A stretch of DNA of 64,000 nt from Spongilla lacustris (lineage: Eukaryota > Porifera > Demospongiae > Spongillida > Spongillidae): the NCBI GenBank assembly GCA_949361645.1, contig OX442416.1, forward strand, positions 10,979,869 to 11,043,868, in the 5' to 3' direction. Under the pieces are notes generated by a model. The model was not told the DNA's origin. It saw only the letters and a list, made by a program, of their open reading frames with translations, and ran no database searches. The position numbers and the translations under genes are program-made. Positions 33,501 to 45,649 of the stretch are shown one piece after another (position 1 is the stretch's first letter; the number at the start of each line of letters is the position of its first letter).

Positions 33501-36500
33501 CAGTGACAGGGAGCGTGTGTCCCTGAGCAGGGCCAGGATGACCAGGGTCCTCACCCCACAGACCCAGGAGAACCCCATCTTCTTCCACCTCACCGATGTG
33601 AACCCGAGTGCTTACATCAGTGCCATCAACCAGTCTGCTGAGGTCGGCTTTGAGATGTTCATATTCAGCTTTGGCAGTGCCTTTGACCTGGAGAACATTG
33701 ACCCGGAGTATGTGGCCGAGATCAAGCTGTATGTTAACTACGCCCAGGAAAGAGGCATCGAGGTTGGAGGGTGAGTGTGTGTGTGTGGGGGGGGGGGGGT
33801 GCGTTCACATGTACGTACATATTTATGTATGTATTTACATGTACATGTACATGTACGTGTACAAATCAGCTGTACATACATGTACATGTATGCAAGTACA
33901 TGTGTATACATGTATCATTATTTCTATTATGGGTGGTGTGATTGCATGTACATGTATATTCCATACTTGTCGGGTGTTTACGTTTGCCATCAGCTGTACT
34001 GTGCATTTGTGTGAGTGAATTATGTACATGTAGACTACATGTACATAGGGGACTTATATACATGTACATGTATGTCGTTTTGGCTCAATATAATCGCCAT
34101 TGGGGAAGGGGGTGGGAGGGGAAGGGACATGCATGTACCCCTTGGACAATTTCAGTAATGGTGGATTCAGTTGGTGGAGGCCCCTGGAGTGATTTGCCAT
34201 GGTGTGCACATGCCAGTGAGTTTAAGTACAGGGTGTAAATGGAACCATGGATTTGACCCCACAGCATACACAAGTACAGGGTGTAAATGGGACCATGGAT
34301 TTGATCTTAAAACAGACTCAAGTACAGGGTGTAAATGGGAGCATGAGTTTGACCCACAACAGACACAAGTACAGGGTGTAAATGGGACCAATGAATTTAC
34401 CCCACAACAGACACAAATACAGAGTGCAAATGGGACCATGGATTTGATCAAAAGTACAGGGTGTAAATGGGACCAATGAATTGACCCTAAATAAACTCAA
34501 GTACAGGGTGTAAATGGGACCATAGGTTTGACCCTAAAACAGACTCAAGTACAGGGTGTAAATGGGACCATAGGTTTGACCCTAAAACAGACTCAAGTAC
34601 AGGGTGTAAATGGGACCATAGGTTTGACCCTAAAACAGACTCAAGTACAGGGTGTAAATGGGAGCATGAGTTTGACCCACAACAGACAAAGTAAAGGGTG
34701 TAAATGGGACCATGGATTTCATCACAAGTACAGGGTGTAAATGAGACCATGGATTTGACCCCACAGCATACTCAAGTACAGGGTGTAAATGGGATCATGG
34801 ATTTACCCCACAACAGACACAAGTACAGGTATAAATGGGACCATAGATTTGACCATAAACAGACTCAAGTACAGGGTGTTAATGGGACCATGGATTTGAC
34901 CCCACAACAGACACAAGTACAGGGTGTAAATGGGACCATGGATTTGATTCCACAACAGACACATACAACATGTATATCCCACAATAGACACAACAAGTAC
35001 AGGGTGTAAATGGGACCATGGATTTGACCCCACAACAGACACAAGTACAGGGTGTAAATGGGACCATGGATTTCATCACAAGTACAGGGTGTAAATCAGA
35101 CCATGGATTTGACCCCACAACAGACAAAAGTACAGGTCTAAATGGGAGTATGAGTTTGACCCCATAATAGACACAAGTACAGGGTGTAAATGGGACCATG
35201 CATTTGACCCCACAACAGACAGAAGTACAGGGTTAAATGGGAGCATGGATTAGATCTCACAACAGACACAAGTACAGTGTGTAAATGGGACCAAGGATTT
35301 GATCACACGTACAGGGTGTAAATCGGACCATGGATTTGATCACAAGTACAGGGTGTAAATCGGACCATGGATTTGATCACAAGTACAGGGTGTAAATCGG
35401 ACCACAGATTTGAACCCACAAAAGACACAAGTACAGGGTGTAAATGTGACCATGGATTTGATCACAGGTACAGGGTGTAAATGGGACCATGGATTTGACT
35501 CCGCAACAGACACATACAACATGTATATCCCACATACCACACACACGTGTATGATGACAGATCGTTACCCAGCAGTGAATGCGCTAACATCAAATCAGCC
35601 CTGCATTCTGTCGACAAGTTTTATACTCGAAGTCTAAAACAGCCATTTTTACCCACAGTGAAAAAAAAAAAAAAAAGAACAAAAATGTTAAGAACTGCTC
35701 TCGAATATTGTTCTCGAACCATTGCTCTCTACTGCACAACCATACAAGGGTGTACATGGGTAACTGTTCCAATTATATATGTTGCCCCATCCTGCATGTA
35801 GTTTTGTGTGTGTACCCATATGTACATGTATTGTTTCTGTGTGTTTACGTGCCATGTTGGATTCTTCAGGTATGACCTGATCTGTGAGGCCCGCGGCAAT
35901 GGAAGCTATGGGGGAAACGTTGGATACCAGTGGGACGTTGTCAACCCATCGAATGGGCTGCTTGGAGGGGATGCCTGCTTTGCTTCAGGCTGGTATGTGT
36001 GTGTGTGTGTGTATGTGTGTGTGCATGTGTGTGTGTGTGTGTGTGTGTGTGTAGTATGGCAAAAGGGGGAGGCCCTACCCCCACATAATAGTTAACAGAG
36101 TAGCCACACCCCACATAATAGTTCACAGAGTAGCCACACCCCACATAATAGTTAAGAGTAGTCACACCCCACGTAATAGTTAAGAGTAGTCACACCCCTG
36201 CATGATAGTTAACAAACCACCCGTACTTAATAGTTAACAGAGTAGCCACACCCCTACATATTAATTAACAGACCCAATGACAGAGATGGGAAATGCAATT
36301 TTGCATGTTTTTTGCATTGGTGTTCAATTTAATGTATAAGAAGTCATAGGTACTCGTAGAAAATACTGCTAGTTGGACCGTTCAAAGTTCTGTGACTTAT
36401 GTCGCAATTTTTTTGGTCCGCGATACCCATTGATAGGTACTTGACAAAAAAAAATTCAAAGTAACATTCACACATACATGTAACTACTTAAACCAGTGTA

Positions 36501-39500
36501 AAGAGCAAATACTTAATGGTTTCCAAAACAGCTTTTATATTTTCTGTAGCTTTATCCTAACTGGAGAAACGGACCATTAAGTACCGAAAAGATAATGTAC
36601 ATGTACATTATGGCGATCAATGCAGTAAAATCAGTGTTGCCGCGGTTGACCGGTTGGAGGAAGTCACGGACGGCCAATTGACCGGAATAGACCTCTGGCG
36701 GTCACGGTCATGGCTAGAGGTACATGTAGCCGTGACCAGTCCATACGGTCACGATCACTGGCAGGCCGTTTGAAACCTATCCGGCACGATCACAGTCAGT
36801 TTTGGACCGTCAAAAACCACCAGTTCATACTTACCGGTCACATCAGACGGTCTTAGTCGGTCAAAACTTGCATACGGTATTATATTACTGTATTGGCAGC
36901 GTATATAACTCCGCATGCACTGCTGGTCATCGGTTTGCATGTGTATAGATGCGGCTTTATACTAATTCCTTTAGACGATATATACCAGTTGCAATATATA
37001 TAGCAATGATTCAACGGATAAATACAAAGAATGAATATACATATGGACAGCCTGAAGAGAATTAAGGAGGTGAGGATGGAAATTAGGGCTGGCACTGAAG
37101 TTCTTGTTGCAGTCTAAAAGCAAAATCCTTTCAAACCTGTCTGCCTCAATTCACCACGCACCACTTTCTGTCAAGGATTAGCTTCAACACGTTCAGAAGG
37201 TGCACTTGATGCTGGAACAGCCAAATATTTTAGTGCCATCTTTCCTATATTCGGAAAATTTCCTTCATTAATGCTCCATCAATCCATGACATTATTTACA
37301 CGCCAATTAGGGGATTTTGCTGTTAGGTCTCAACGAAACTCATTGTCTACCATCACTTTGCTGGTTATCTGCATCACAGTAGGATCAGCAGCCAAACGCT
37401 CGGCGTCGTGTTCATCAAAATAATACTGAATAAAAAGCATCCAACGCAATTGTTATGTCATCTCCGTTCAATTGGACCATAGATACTATAACATAATTGG
37501 ATATCTGCAGGTGCATCACCAGTACCATACATGTACATATACCAGCAATATTGTAAAGCTCTTCCTTGATTCTGGCATGAGCCTGTGCTTTGTGGGAAAC
37601 TATCAACCATGATAAATTCTTGTGCCCTGGATGAGCTTTTTATAGAAACCGGTACAGCTATCGTTATGGGTTCTTCGATATCGTCAGCCATATTGCAGTA
37701 GCTAATTGACCGTCAGTGACTGGATAATATTTTTTGCGGTCAGCCGTAAAATTCTGACAGTCACCCTACTTTGATGGCTCAGACGGCCAGACACATTGAC
37801 GGCCCGCAGCCGATGGCGGTCAGCACAAATTTTTGCCGTTGCCGGACAGCCAAGGCTGGCCGCGGCAACACTGGGTAAAATTACAAAAACTGTGATCACT
37901 ATGATGCCAATCTTCAAATTGTCATATCTTTATAGTCTTTTAACATTTTCATTCGAAACTTTCAAATCAGAACATAATAACATTATAGACTTACATGTAT
38001 ACACAAAATACACATTTGTGAAATGAAAATAAATACTTACTGGAATTTCTGCAATATGCACTATACAGTGTAATATCACTGTGTACATTTAACTACATGT
38101 AGGTCATGATGCGCAATATCGGCTAACACTTTATCTAAAGTTATGATATCATCGTCACTTTCTTCGTCCAATTCATGAGCAGTCCATTATGATATTATAG
38201 CTTTTATACCTTTTTTTAGTTCTTTACATTTAGCACTTTGCCACTGAATTCTTTGTCCTGTCCTGGTGTAATATTCCATTATATGTGTAACATACATGTA
38301 CATCCTTTCGATTTAGCCAATAAGGATTTTGCAATACAGTGTTCATTACTTCTGCTGTTCCAGTCTCCGGCAAGGTCAGGAAAAGTTACATTACAGATGT
38401 TTTATCATGCTTCTGTTGCTTATGCAAAAGCCTTGCATGTATTTCTAACCTTAGATTGTCATTAGCTTTCTGCTGCTGTCGAACATATCTACATGTATCT
38501 CTCTCTATTGCAAATGAGATCAATTTTTCTTGACTATGTTTATCTTTTTCTTCTAACCACTGTAGAGTTCTACATGTATTTCTTTTACATTTGACTTTGC
38601 CATCAACAAAACCAATAATTGCATTTCTTGTGCATTGTATTGTGATGGTCTATTAGAGCAAGGGTTTGCTCTGAATGCATGTTGTGTATCGGAGCACCTT
38701 GACTTCTGTTTAGCATTTCTTCAGTAGGGTTTGACATGAATATCAAGAACACATTGTAATGCCATAGTCATTAGGATGTTGAATCGCTCCATTTCAAGAG
38801 GTGGAATATCGCTCTGCAAGCACTTCAGAGTTTTGTCATTCTCATTCAATTTCTCTGCAAACAAATTCTCAGATGTGGTTAAAAATAATTCGGGTGTATT
38901 TACAAGGTATTGCAATCGATTGATACTTTCCTTAAGGTTGTAAACCACTTCTAACTTCATTATTACAATAAAGCATCTTCATCCAAGGTTCTGTTATTGC
39001 CTTTCCAATTAACTGAAGTATGCCATTATTTTGTAAGTGCTTTATAAGACTGAAATGTTTTCAGAGTGGTATTATTGAGGCACATACATGTACTTTGCAG
39101 GTAATTTATCTTGGAAACATATCTCACTGAAGTAAAATAGAACACGATATCTGTTACCTACATGTACATATCACACAATCACACCAGGCTGTATATGTTC
39201 TTGGTGAAGAAAATGCTTGAATCCTGCAGGATCACCCTTGTCTTACTTATAGCACATCTTTGTCAGACCGTATTTGATATTACCAACCTACAGTCACTAC
39301 CAAATGTGCTACTTTCTATGTTGTGTTCTTTATCATATATTTTTAAAAGCACCTCTGATATCAGTTGATATACATGTGCTATCTAGAGGATGAACATTTC
39401 ATTTAAGTTCAAGAAGTGTATGCTCAAAATTTTACACAGTGGTTAACACTGAATGTGTGAGCGCACTTTTTAAAAAACAGAAACATAATCCTAGTTAAAA

Positions 39501-41035
39501 CAGGCACAATACGTTCTTAGTGCTCTTTTAAGTGTCATATCTTCATTTATATCATCTTTATAGGTATCGATCAGTTCTTCTAAGTCCTTGACCAATTTAA
39601 CAGCCATCTGAAAAGGAATTGAATGTATTATGGCTAATCATAATTCATGAAGCTACTGATGCTAGAAGTCTAGATAAAACAGCATCTGCAAAGCGAACTT
39701 TGTTTGTACAGTGTACACTGTATATTCCCATGGAACTAGCACCATTACGGAAATTGGCATGCACACGCAATGATGCATGATGTCCCGCTATTCAATAACG
39801 TGGTATCCAGCAAAAATAAAATATTGCGCATAGTCCAAAAATTCTGAAACTACTAGAACTTACTACATTTTCAAAAAGTCCTACCTCACGTAACCTTCCC
39901 AAAAACCAGTCACAATTTTTGACGTAATTTTTGGGTATGCAGATTTTCGTTACGTGAAATGATTTCCAAGTACTACTGTTGGAGGATTGGGAGGGAAAAT
40001 CATTAATTTCTTGTAACTTCTACATGTACATAACGTATTTCCAAGCCTTTTTAAATTTAAACGCTATGTTATAATAATACATATTTTAAAAGTACCCTAG
40101 TTGGTAGGAGGAGGCTCTTGGTGTAGTCTGTTGAAACATATTGTTACATAAGTCACAATGATGTGGTATTATGTGTTTTGTGCGAGATCACGTACAGAGA
40201 AGGCCCTGCATGTATCAGGACCCACGGTAGTGGGTCCTGGTATGTAGGGTTGGCTTCGGATTGGCTTTAGTGGGCATGGTTTTCGATTGATCATTTTAAA
40301 ACGGTAACGAAGCGTTACCTTTACTCGCCAGCTCACATATAATCCATCACAAACATGAGGGGGAGGGGGGGGGGGGCTGTCAACATAAAACTGCGTGCAA
40401 AAAAAAAGTATTTTGGACAAAGAGGGGGTTGCAACCCCCAACCCCAACCCCCCCCCCCCCCCCGTATCCACCCCTGGGAATCCAAGCATTGCAACGAATA
40501 CACTAAGCCATATATTATATTGACTGAACACTCCTGGCAGAGAAAAAAAATAAGGGGAACAAAAAAATCAAAAACTTCTATTGAGAAAGTGATTGGTGGT
40601 ATGTAGGATTGGTGGCACAAAAAGCAAGGAAACAAGGTACAGTATGTTAAAGTGAGGTTTGGTAGGATCCTACAACTATAATAGTCCTACATTTGCAAAT
40701 AGGCTTCTTCATTTGCAAATTCAGGACTGTGAGTTGTAGGATCCTACAACCTCACTTTAACGTACTGTACCTTACACCTCACCACCAATCCTACATCCCA
40801 CCAATCACTTACTCGATAGAGAAGTTTTTGATTTACTTGTTGTAAATATTGTGCTCATACAAGTATTGATAAAAACATACTAAGAACATAGATGCATCCA
40901 GTATGTGGAGGTATGTTTCAAAAACACAGTTTTTTTGTTTAAAAAAAGTTGCATTTCTTCATTGAAATGTGTTGTGACATATATTAATATATTGGAAATG
41001 GCTGCCAGTAGTGATGGTATCATGCCAATTACCAT

Positions 41036-41077
<42 letters not shown>

Positions 41078-44000
41078 CCATGTACATGTACACACACATA
41101 CATGTACATGTACACACACACATACACATACATGTACACACACATACATGTACATGTACACACACACTAGGGAAGACAAGATCACCAATATATTTCTGAC
41201 TTGGGTAACGCAAGGTGGGCTCACCATGTTTGAGACGGACGGCCCCTTTGGGGGATCCCCCTGCGCCTCCCAAAACCACTCCCATCACTGGGGCCTTGAA
41301 GACAGCATCTACTGGCAGAACCACCTGCAGGAAGAGTTCTTTGTCAAGCTGAAGGAGTACAACATCTTCTTCAACACCCCCGACTGGTATTTCCACTACG
41401 GGATCAACAAGATCGGGATGGGCTATGATGAGAACCAGTTCAGCCTGCCTCGCTGGCAGGACCTCTCCATCAGCCGCCAGTCCATGTATGATGACACCTA
41501 CAACTTCATCCCCACCCAGGGGTGGATGCAGGTCCCCCTGGTGGACTACCATGGGGGAGGGGATGCAGCCGCCTTTGAACCCCTCTCCCAGAACCTGTTG
41601 GAGTACGAGTGGGCATTGGCACAGTACCTTGGGTATGGGGTGGCTGCTTGTTACCGTGGATACAGACTCTATGACACCCCTGTGACCCAGGCCGTTGTGA
41701 AGAAGTGGGTAAATTTTTACAAGGAGTATCGCGACATCCTTATCAGTGATATTGTGCATGTGAGGAGACCTGACATGCAAGGTGAGTGGGTCATGTGACT
41801 AGTGTAAGGAGAAATGTGAAAGGTCACATGACACTTTGTTTGGGTGGATCAGTATACATTTGTGTGTAGATTGCAGTGGTCATACATGTACATGTACTGG
41901 TATACATGTATATACTTTAGGAGTGATTCATGTGTGACCTACATGTATAGTACCAGCATGGGTGGATCCAGGATTTCGGGAAGGGTGGGTCTAATACATT
42001 TGTAAGTGTATTCATACTAATTGGGGACCCTCTCCCATGGCAGTTATGGGTTGAGGGAAAACCCAGTGGGATCTGGGGCGAACTGGGGCATCAAGAGTGG
42101 TCCAGTCACATACATGTACTGCATCGGGATACGCAGTGCTACCCACCCCCTGGTTTGCCCCTAATTTGACTAACCCACCCCCTGGTTTACACATGCCACG
42201 TTAGAATAAAACTACATGGCATGCCATTTGGTGCAGAGGGAAGACTTTTATTTTTGCCCACCCCCTATATTTATACATATTCCGAAACCCACCCCCTGTT
42301 GCAAATTTGGCGGTAAATCCCTGATACGTACATGTACATGTACAAGTATGTAATGTTTAGTTTGCATGATCTTGATTACTACATGCGCTATATGTCTTAA
42401 ACTGTTGAGTAAGCCCCCCTTTACCCACTCTCACAATGGCCTATCTTGCATTGTTTATGAATATACAGTATGCTAAGATGTGAAATCATACATGTATAAT
42501 AATCAAGTTGAGCTAACCACCGTCTTGTTAAGCTGGGAGTTATCATTTTGCAAGGCCCGGATCATTTTATCCCATAGATTTAGTCTAATCGTGTCGAATA
42601 GATTCACAAAGGTATTCTGTGCATGTTCACTCACTCTTCTCTAGATGCCGAGAAGTCATGTGACCATGTATTCATATCATAAAATTGTGTTCTGTACGTA
42701 TTTGGCATCTACATGTTCAAATTCTGACACGTACATATACATGTACATGTGCAGGGGTCGATGTAAGGGTTACCATAAATCATGCATGTAATTCATAGGA
42801 CTATCATACATGTAACAGCTACACTGTACTGTATCATAACAGTTACATGTACATGTACCATTACTCAGGTAGATTAAGGCAAGGCTTATTTATTTTATGC
42901 AATTAACGGGGCACGCACGTACGTTGCTTGGTTTCAAATCACTATAATGGCAGCTGCTGCGTATGAACAATACACGTAGCTGTAGATAAGCGTGTGGAAA
43001 ACAGCATTCTTTATGGACTAGTTCAGTTTTAGTGTTGTTTAACCTTTAATCTATTTTCATCCTTAATTCAGGATGGAAATCCTGAATTAAGGATGACTTT
43101 ACGCCGCTCGTATCGACATCAATTCGAACGGTAATGCTGAATTTTTTTTTATTTAGCTTCTGTAGGCTTTCATCTAAATAGCGCTATCCATTTTAGTCAT
43201 TCAAATCTTTATTTCTTTTAGAAAAAACAATGTTTAGGCTTAGTTTACTTTTTCGTTCGCAAATAATGCCGCGGTTACCATCAAGGTCGGGTACAAGGTT
43301 GAGGAAAGAGCAGGAAGCTTACTTTCAAGATAGAAACTGTTACAAAGATCTGTAAGGAGAGCCACATAAGCAAATTCAAGAATATGGGACACAGGAGGTA
43401 CGAGCATCGAATTAACTCAAGGCGGACTAAGCGAAGCGAGTCAGAGCGGGTGATACGATGGTTAGCCTCTGCAAAATAAAAATTATAAAGCGCTTTTTTG
43501 TCGTTGAGAGCGATGTAGAAATGCCTGGCATTGGTAGAAATGCTGTCACCAGTACTGTTGGGACATATAAAGAAGGGGCGGATGCTTGGACAGTGATAAT
43601 TAATTACCCATTTCTATTATTTTGTGTACAAGTTCAACTTCTACCAAGAGTTTGGAGGTGCTACCACCAATTAGTAGTGAAAAGGAGTAAAATTGATATG
43701 TTCAATGCTCTTTATAAGCATTACAAACTATAAATTGCTAATCATTTAATTTATGTACGCAGGAGCAACGAACGTGCTTATGCATCCTTGAAGTTTGGGC
43801 AGCTTTCTAGATGATAAAAATTATTCCATGCTATAGAATGTGTGCACCATTGTTGAAACAAACAGCTTTTATGTTTTAATGATTTTAATTTTCACTGCAA
43901 TGGTTGTTATAAGCGGCAGAACTCACCATCCTGAATTCAGGATTTTACCGATCCTGAATTCAGGATCGTTTCACGCAGATTAAAGGTTAAAGAACAACTA

Positions 44001-45021
44001 TTGCTTCTTTTGTTGTTTGGCAGCGTATCACCACCGCGATTTGTCGGAATCGAGTGACACGTGCAGCTGTCGAGGTGGCCGTGTAGGACCTTAAGGTAAA
44101 CATATATAGGCTGTGCCAGAGGGTATGCCAACTGGTTTCTGGATATTCTATTAGTCGTATACACTCACTGAACTGTGTAGAATCCGTTTTGGGGTTGGGG
44201 TTGGAAGGAATAACTACTTGAAGCATACTGGCATAAAATAACAGAACCCAAAGTACAGGGTCCAATGTTCAGGCTTTGATCTTAACTGCGTTAGGCGATT
44301 CGCTAAATCCCAATCAGCAAAATACTTATAGCTTTGTTTTGAACCAAAAGATGCTGGTAGAGGTACTTGTTTACTAGTCTGGCAAATGCACACAAGAATA
44401 CAACCAGATATAACACACTCACATGCGCACATTGTAGCTTCATCCTGCAATAAAAATAACCATAAAACAGTTCACTGTCGTCTTTGAAATGATGGCTGTC
44501 AAAACAGCTACCTGTGAGGAATACACGTGTAGTAGGTATTAGAAGTCAAGTGGTTCATTAAAACAATTGTTGCTGAAAAAGCATTGCTGATAGCTGTTAT
44601 GATAGTCCTACCACCTAAATGAATATGATTTATGGTAACCCTCACCCCTGCATGACATGGATAGGGTAACAGGGTGTCCTTGAATTGTTTTAAGTTGGAA
44701 AACTTTTTTGTTTACGTACTACTGTACAAGTATTGCATCTCCTTCATAACCTCTCCACCAGACTTTGACTGCATCCTCCATGTTAACCCTCGTATCAACA
44801 ACAGAGGCCTGGCCATGGTCTTCAACCCAACAGGCTCCACCCTCTCCTGGAACCTGACCCTCCCCCTGTACTACACTGGCATCTCCAACAATGCTTTGGT
44901 ACTTCAGGAGGGAGTACCCCCAGCCACCATGTATACCCTAGATAGGGAGTACACTATCACCATCCCTGTGAAAATGGCCCCCACTTCCATCACCTGGTTC
45001 ATCATCTTGTCAGGAGACTGA
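30556..45021 (+). CDS. Secreted glycoside-hydrolase-like protein, five exons, 741 residues
   Basis: Coding exons are 30556-30654, 32638-33770, 35870-35992, 41171-41781 and 44762-45021. All introns are GT-AG and every junction keeps frame (phases 0, 2, 2, 1), giving 742 codons with the stop. The product opens with a signal peptide (MMVLLPVLVFLLGCLSLSTS) and has at least seven N-glycosylation sequons (NHT, NVT, NVS, NQS, NGS, NHS, NLT), so it is extracellular or lysosomal. An N-terminal beta-rich domain (exon 2) is followed by strand-like segments of a TIM barrel: YVNYAQERGIEVGGYDLI, then GGLTMFETDGPFGG (Asp475), then NIFFNTPDWYFHYG. A C-terminal beta domain follows (LHVNPRINNRGLAMVFNPTG). This order resembles GH27/GH36 (melibiase-like) enzymes; the substrate is unknown and catalytic residues are not proven. 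The start is the first of two Met codons after the last upstream break. Confidence 0.85.
31889..32490. repeat. Minisatellite in intron 1, 21-bp unit
   Basis: The unit is close to GTGTGTATGTGCTGGAGTGAG, with GCTTGAGTGAGG and ACATGTATG variants, in about 28 copies. At 21 bp the unit is seven codons, so the opposite strand stays open as a His/Thr/Ser-rich peptide (THLTPAH). That is a by-product, not a gene. The array ends about 150 bp before the exon 2 acceptor. Confidence 0.9.
33785..34075. repeat. TACATG-rich simple repeat in intron 2
   Basis: Just after the exon 2 donor come a G run (33787-33799) and then many ACATGTAC units. The palindrome TACATGTA is frequent throughout the window. Confidence 0.7.
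34215..35515. repeat. Minisatellite in intron 2, 48-bp unit
   Basis: The unit runs GTACAGGGTGTAAATGGGAC, CATGGATTTGACCCC, ACAACAGACACAA. Copies start at 34501, 34549 and 34597, a 48-bp period, with about 26 units in total, some truncated to about 28 bp. It fills most of intron 2. Confidence 0.9.
35994..36053. repeat. (GT)n microsatellite directly after the exon 3 donor
   Basis: The GTATGTGTGT donor of exon 3 merges into about 55 bp of GT repeats, which are potential Z-DNA. Confidence 0.85.
36073..36265. repeat. Short tandem repeat, about 30-33-bp unit
   Basis: The unit ACCCCACATAATAGTTAACA with AGAGTAGCCAC is repeated about five to six times with drift. Confidence 0.75.
36632..37873. mobile_element. 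hAT-like non-autonomous element in intron 3
   Basis: The ends are CAGTGTTGCCGCGG and its exact inverse CCGCGGCAACACTG. They are flanked by 8-bp direct repeats AGTAAAAT (36624-36631) and GGTAAAAT (37874-37881), differing at one base. An 8-bp duplication with a CAG-type end is the hAT signature. Subterminal regions are packed with GGTCACGG/GGTCA motifs, as expected for transposase-binding repeats. The minus strand has short open pieces (37458-37691 MADDIEEPITIAVPVS; 37380-37430 DEHDAERLAADPTVMQI) that may be decayed protein of unknown family. No hAT transposase or dimerisation domain is recognisable. Confidence 0.82.
38100..39615 (-). pseudogene. Decayed multi-part ORF of probable transposon origin, unknown family
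   Basis: Several minus-strand pieces line up in order: MAVKLVKDLEELIDTYKDD (39613 leftward, after a TTTTCAG acceptor-like site); KAITEPWMKMLYCNN leading into KESINRLQYLVNTPELFLTT (about 38990-38720); AIIGFVDGKVKCKRN and WLEEKDKHSQEKLISFAIER (38640-38480); RLEIHARLLHKQQKHDK; and finally an acidic stretch HELDEESDDDIITLDKVLAD (about 38120). The patterns (GPWM.-like, basic HKQQKHDK) remind me of uncharacterised mobile-element proteins in cnidarian and sponge genomes, but I cannot name it. Stops and frame changes are frequent. Confidence 0.4.
40355..40480. repeat. Oligo-G and oligo-C tracts with GGGGTTGCAACCCC centre
   Basis: A G tract (40360-40375) and a C tract (40449-40463) surround GGGGGTTGCAACCCCC. 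The right side continues GTATCCACCCCTGG, like other members of the G/C-tract repeat family in this window. Confidence 0.55.
40563..40842. repeat. Foldback MITE in intron 3
   Basis: ATCAAAAACTTCTATTGAG, GTGATTGGTGG, GTAGGATTGGTGG, AAGGTACAGTA and GTAGGATCCTACAAC at the left recur inverted at the right (40740-40842). The loop contains the direct pair TTTGCAAAT. It forms a hairpin of about 280 bp. No target duplication was checked successfully. Confidence 0.8.
41038..41168. repeat. (CA)n and ACATGTAC microsatellite up to the exon 4 acceptor
   Basis: CA repeats with TACATGTACA interruptions extend to the acceptor AG at 41169-41170, so the usual pyrimidine tract before exon 4 is replaced by alternating CA. 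Confidence 0.85.
41782..43033. other. First part of intron 4, repeat-derived
   Basis: No gene is seen. 41955-42330 contains a low-copy element with GGTGGATCCAGGATT and four occurrences of CCCACCCCCT. TACATGTA-type motifs are frequent. Confidence 0.5.
43034..43996. mobile_element. TIR element with tandem palindromes in its ends (intron 4)
   Basis: The left end GTTTAACCTTTAATCT (43034) is inverted at the right as AGATTAAAGGTTAAAGAAC (43979-43996). Next to each end is a doubled palindrome of ATCCTGAATTCAGGAT type (CATCCTTAATTCAGGATG with ATCCTGAATTAAGGAT on the left; ATCCTGAATTCAGGAT twice on the right). The interior (about 800 bp) has an open frame of 91 codons at 43458-43733 with no recognisable domain. 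The target duplication is not clear. Confidence 0.65.
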
Positions 45022-45042
45022 GTCCAGACTGATGGTGCTTTA

Positions 45043-45048
45043 ATTAAA
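45043..45048 (+). terminator. Candidate poly(A) signal of the hydrolase-like gene
   Basis: ATTAAA, a common variant of AATAAA, lies 22 bp after the stop codon. It is the nearest candidate and would give a very short 3' UTR. Confidence 0.35.
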
Positions 45049-45649
45049 GACATGGTGATAGCAATAGTGACATATACATGTGGTATTATTATACATGGAG
45101 GTGTATAAAATTATTATGTAATTGTCATTTTTAAAATAATGATGCATTGAGTCATTTGATCAAATATCAAAACGTCGACAGTTTGAAATGCTTGCATCCA
45201 AGTAGTCAGTAGTTCTAAGGCAGGCCTACTGTACATTCATGTACGTACATGTGGATCGGTAGGCCTACTTTTAAAAATAGGTCCAGGGTTATGAAACCAC
45301 TTTCGAAAAAACAATATTAACTTGCGTGAGCAGAGCTCTGGATGAATTAGATGAACAAAGGCATGATGTGTATAATGCAGCTGTGTTAGAAGACACCCAT
45401 GGCTGACTCAGTGATGACAAGTTGACAACTGAAATGCTAGTCTCGGTTTCAGACATAGTCCACCAATGGATTACATCACCGATACGCTCAGCTTTAATAG
45501 TCTGGGACCGAGAACTTCACCTTTACTCGATCCGCTGCATGGCTAAAGCAACCAAACCAAAGACGGTTTTTTTTTTTTTGGAAACGCCCCTGCCCTATAA
45601 ATTATTTCAAGCAATAATTTTGTCACGTCACCTGGGACCAGCAAAACAA

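Noticed and set aside
33013..33593. Minus-strand open frame of 191 codons
   Set aside because: It lies wholly opposite exon 2 of the hydrolase-like gene, which has the better coding evidence.
40959..41780. Minus-strand open frame of 273 codons
   Set aside because: It is antisense to exon 4 plus the CA microsatellite; no domain is recognisable.
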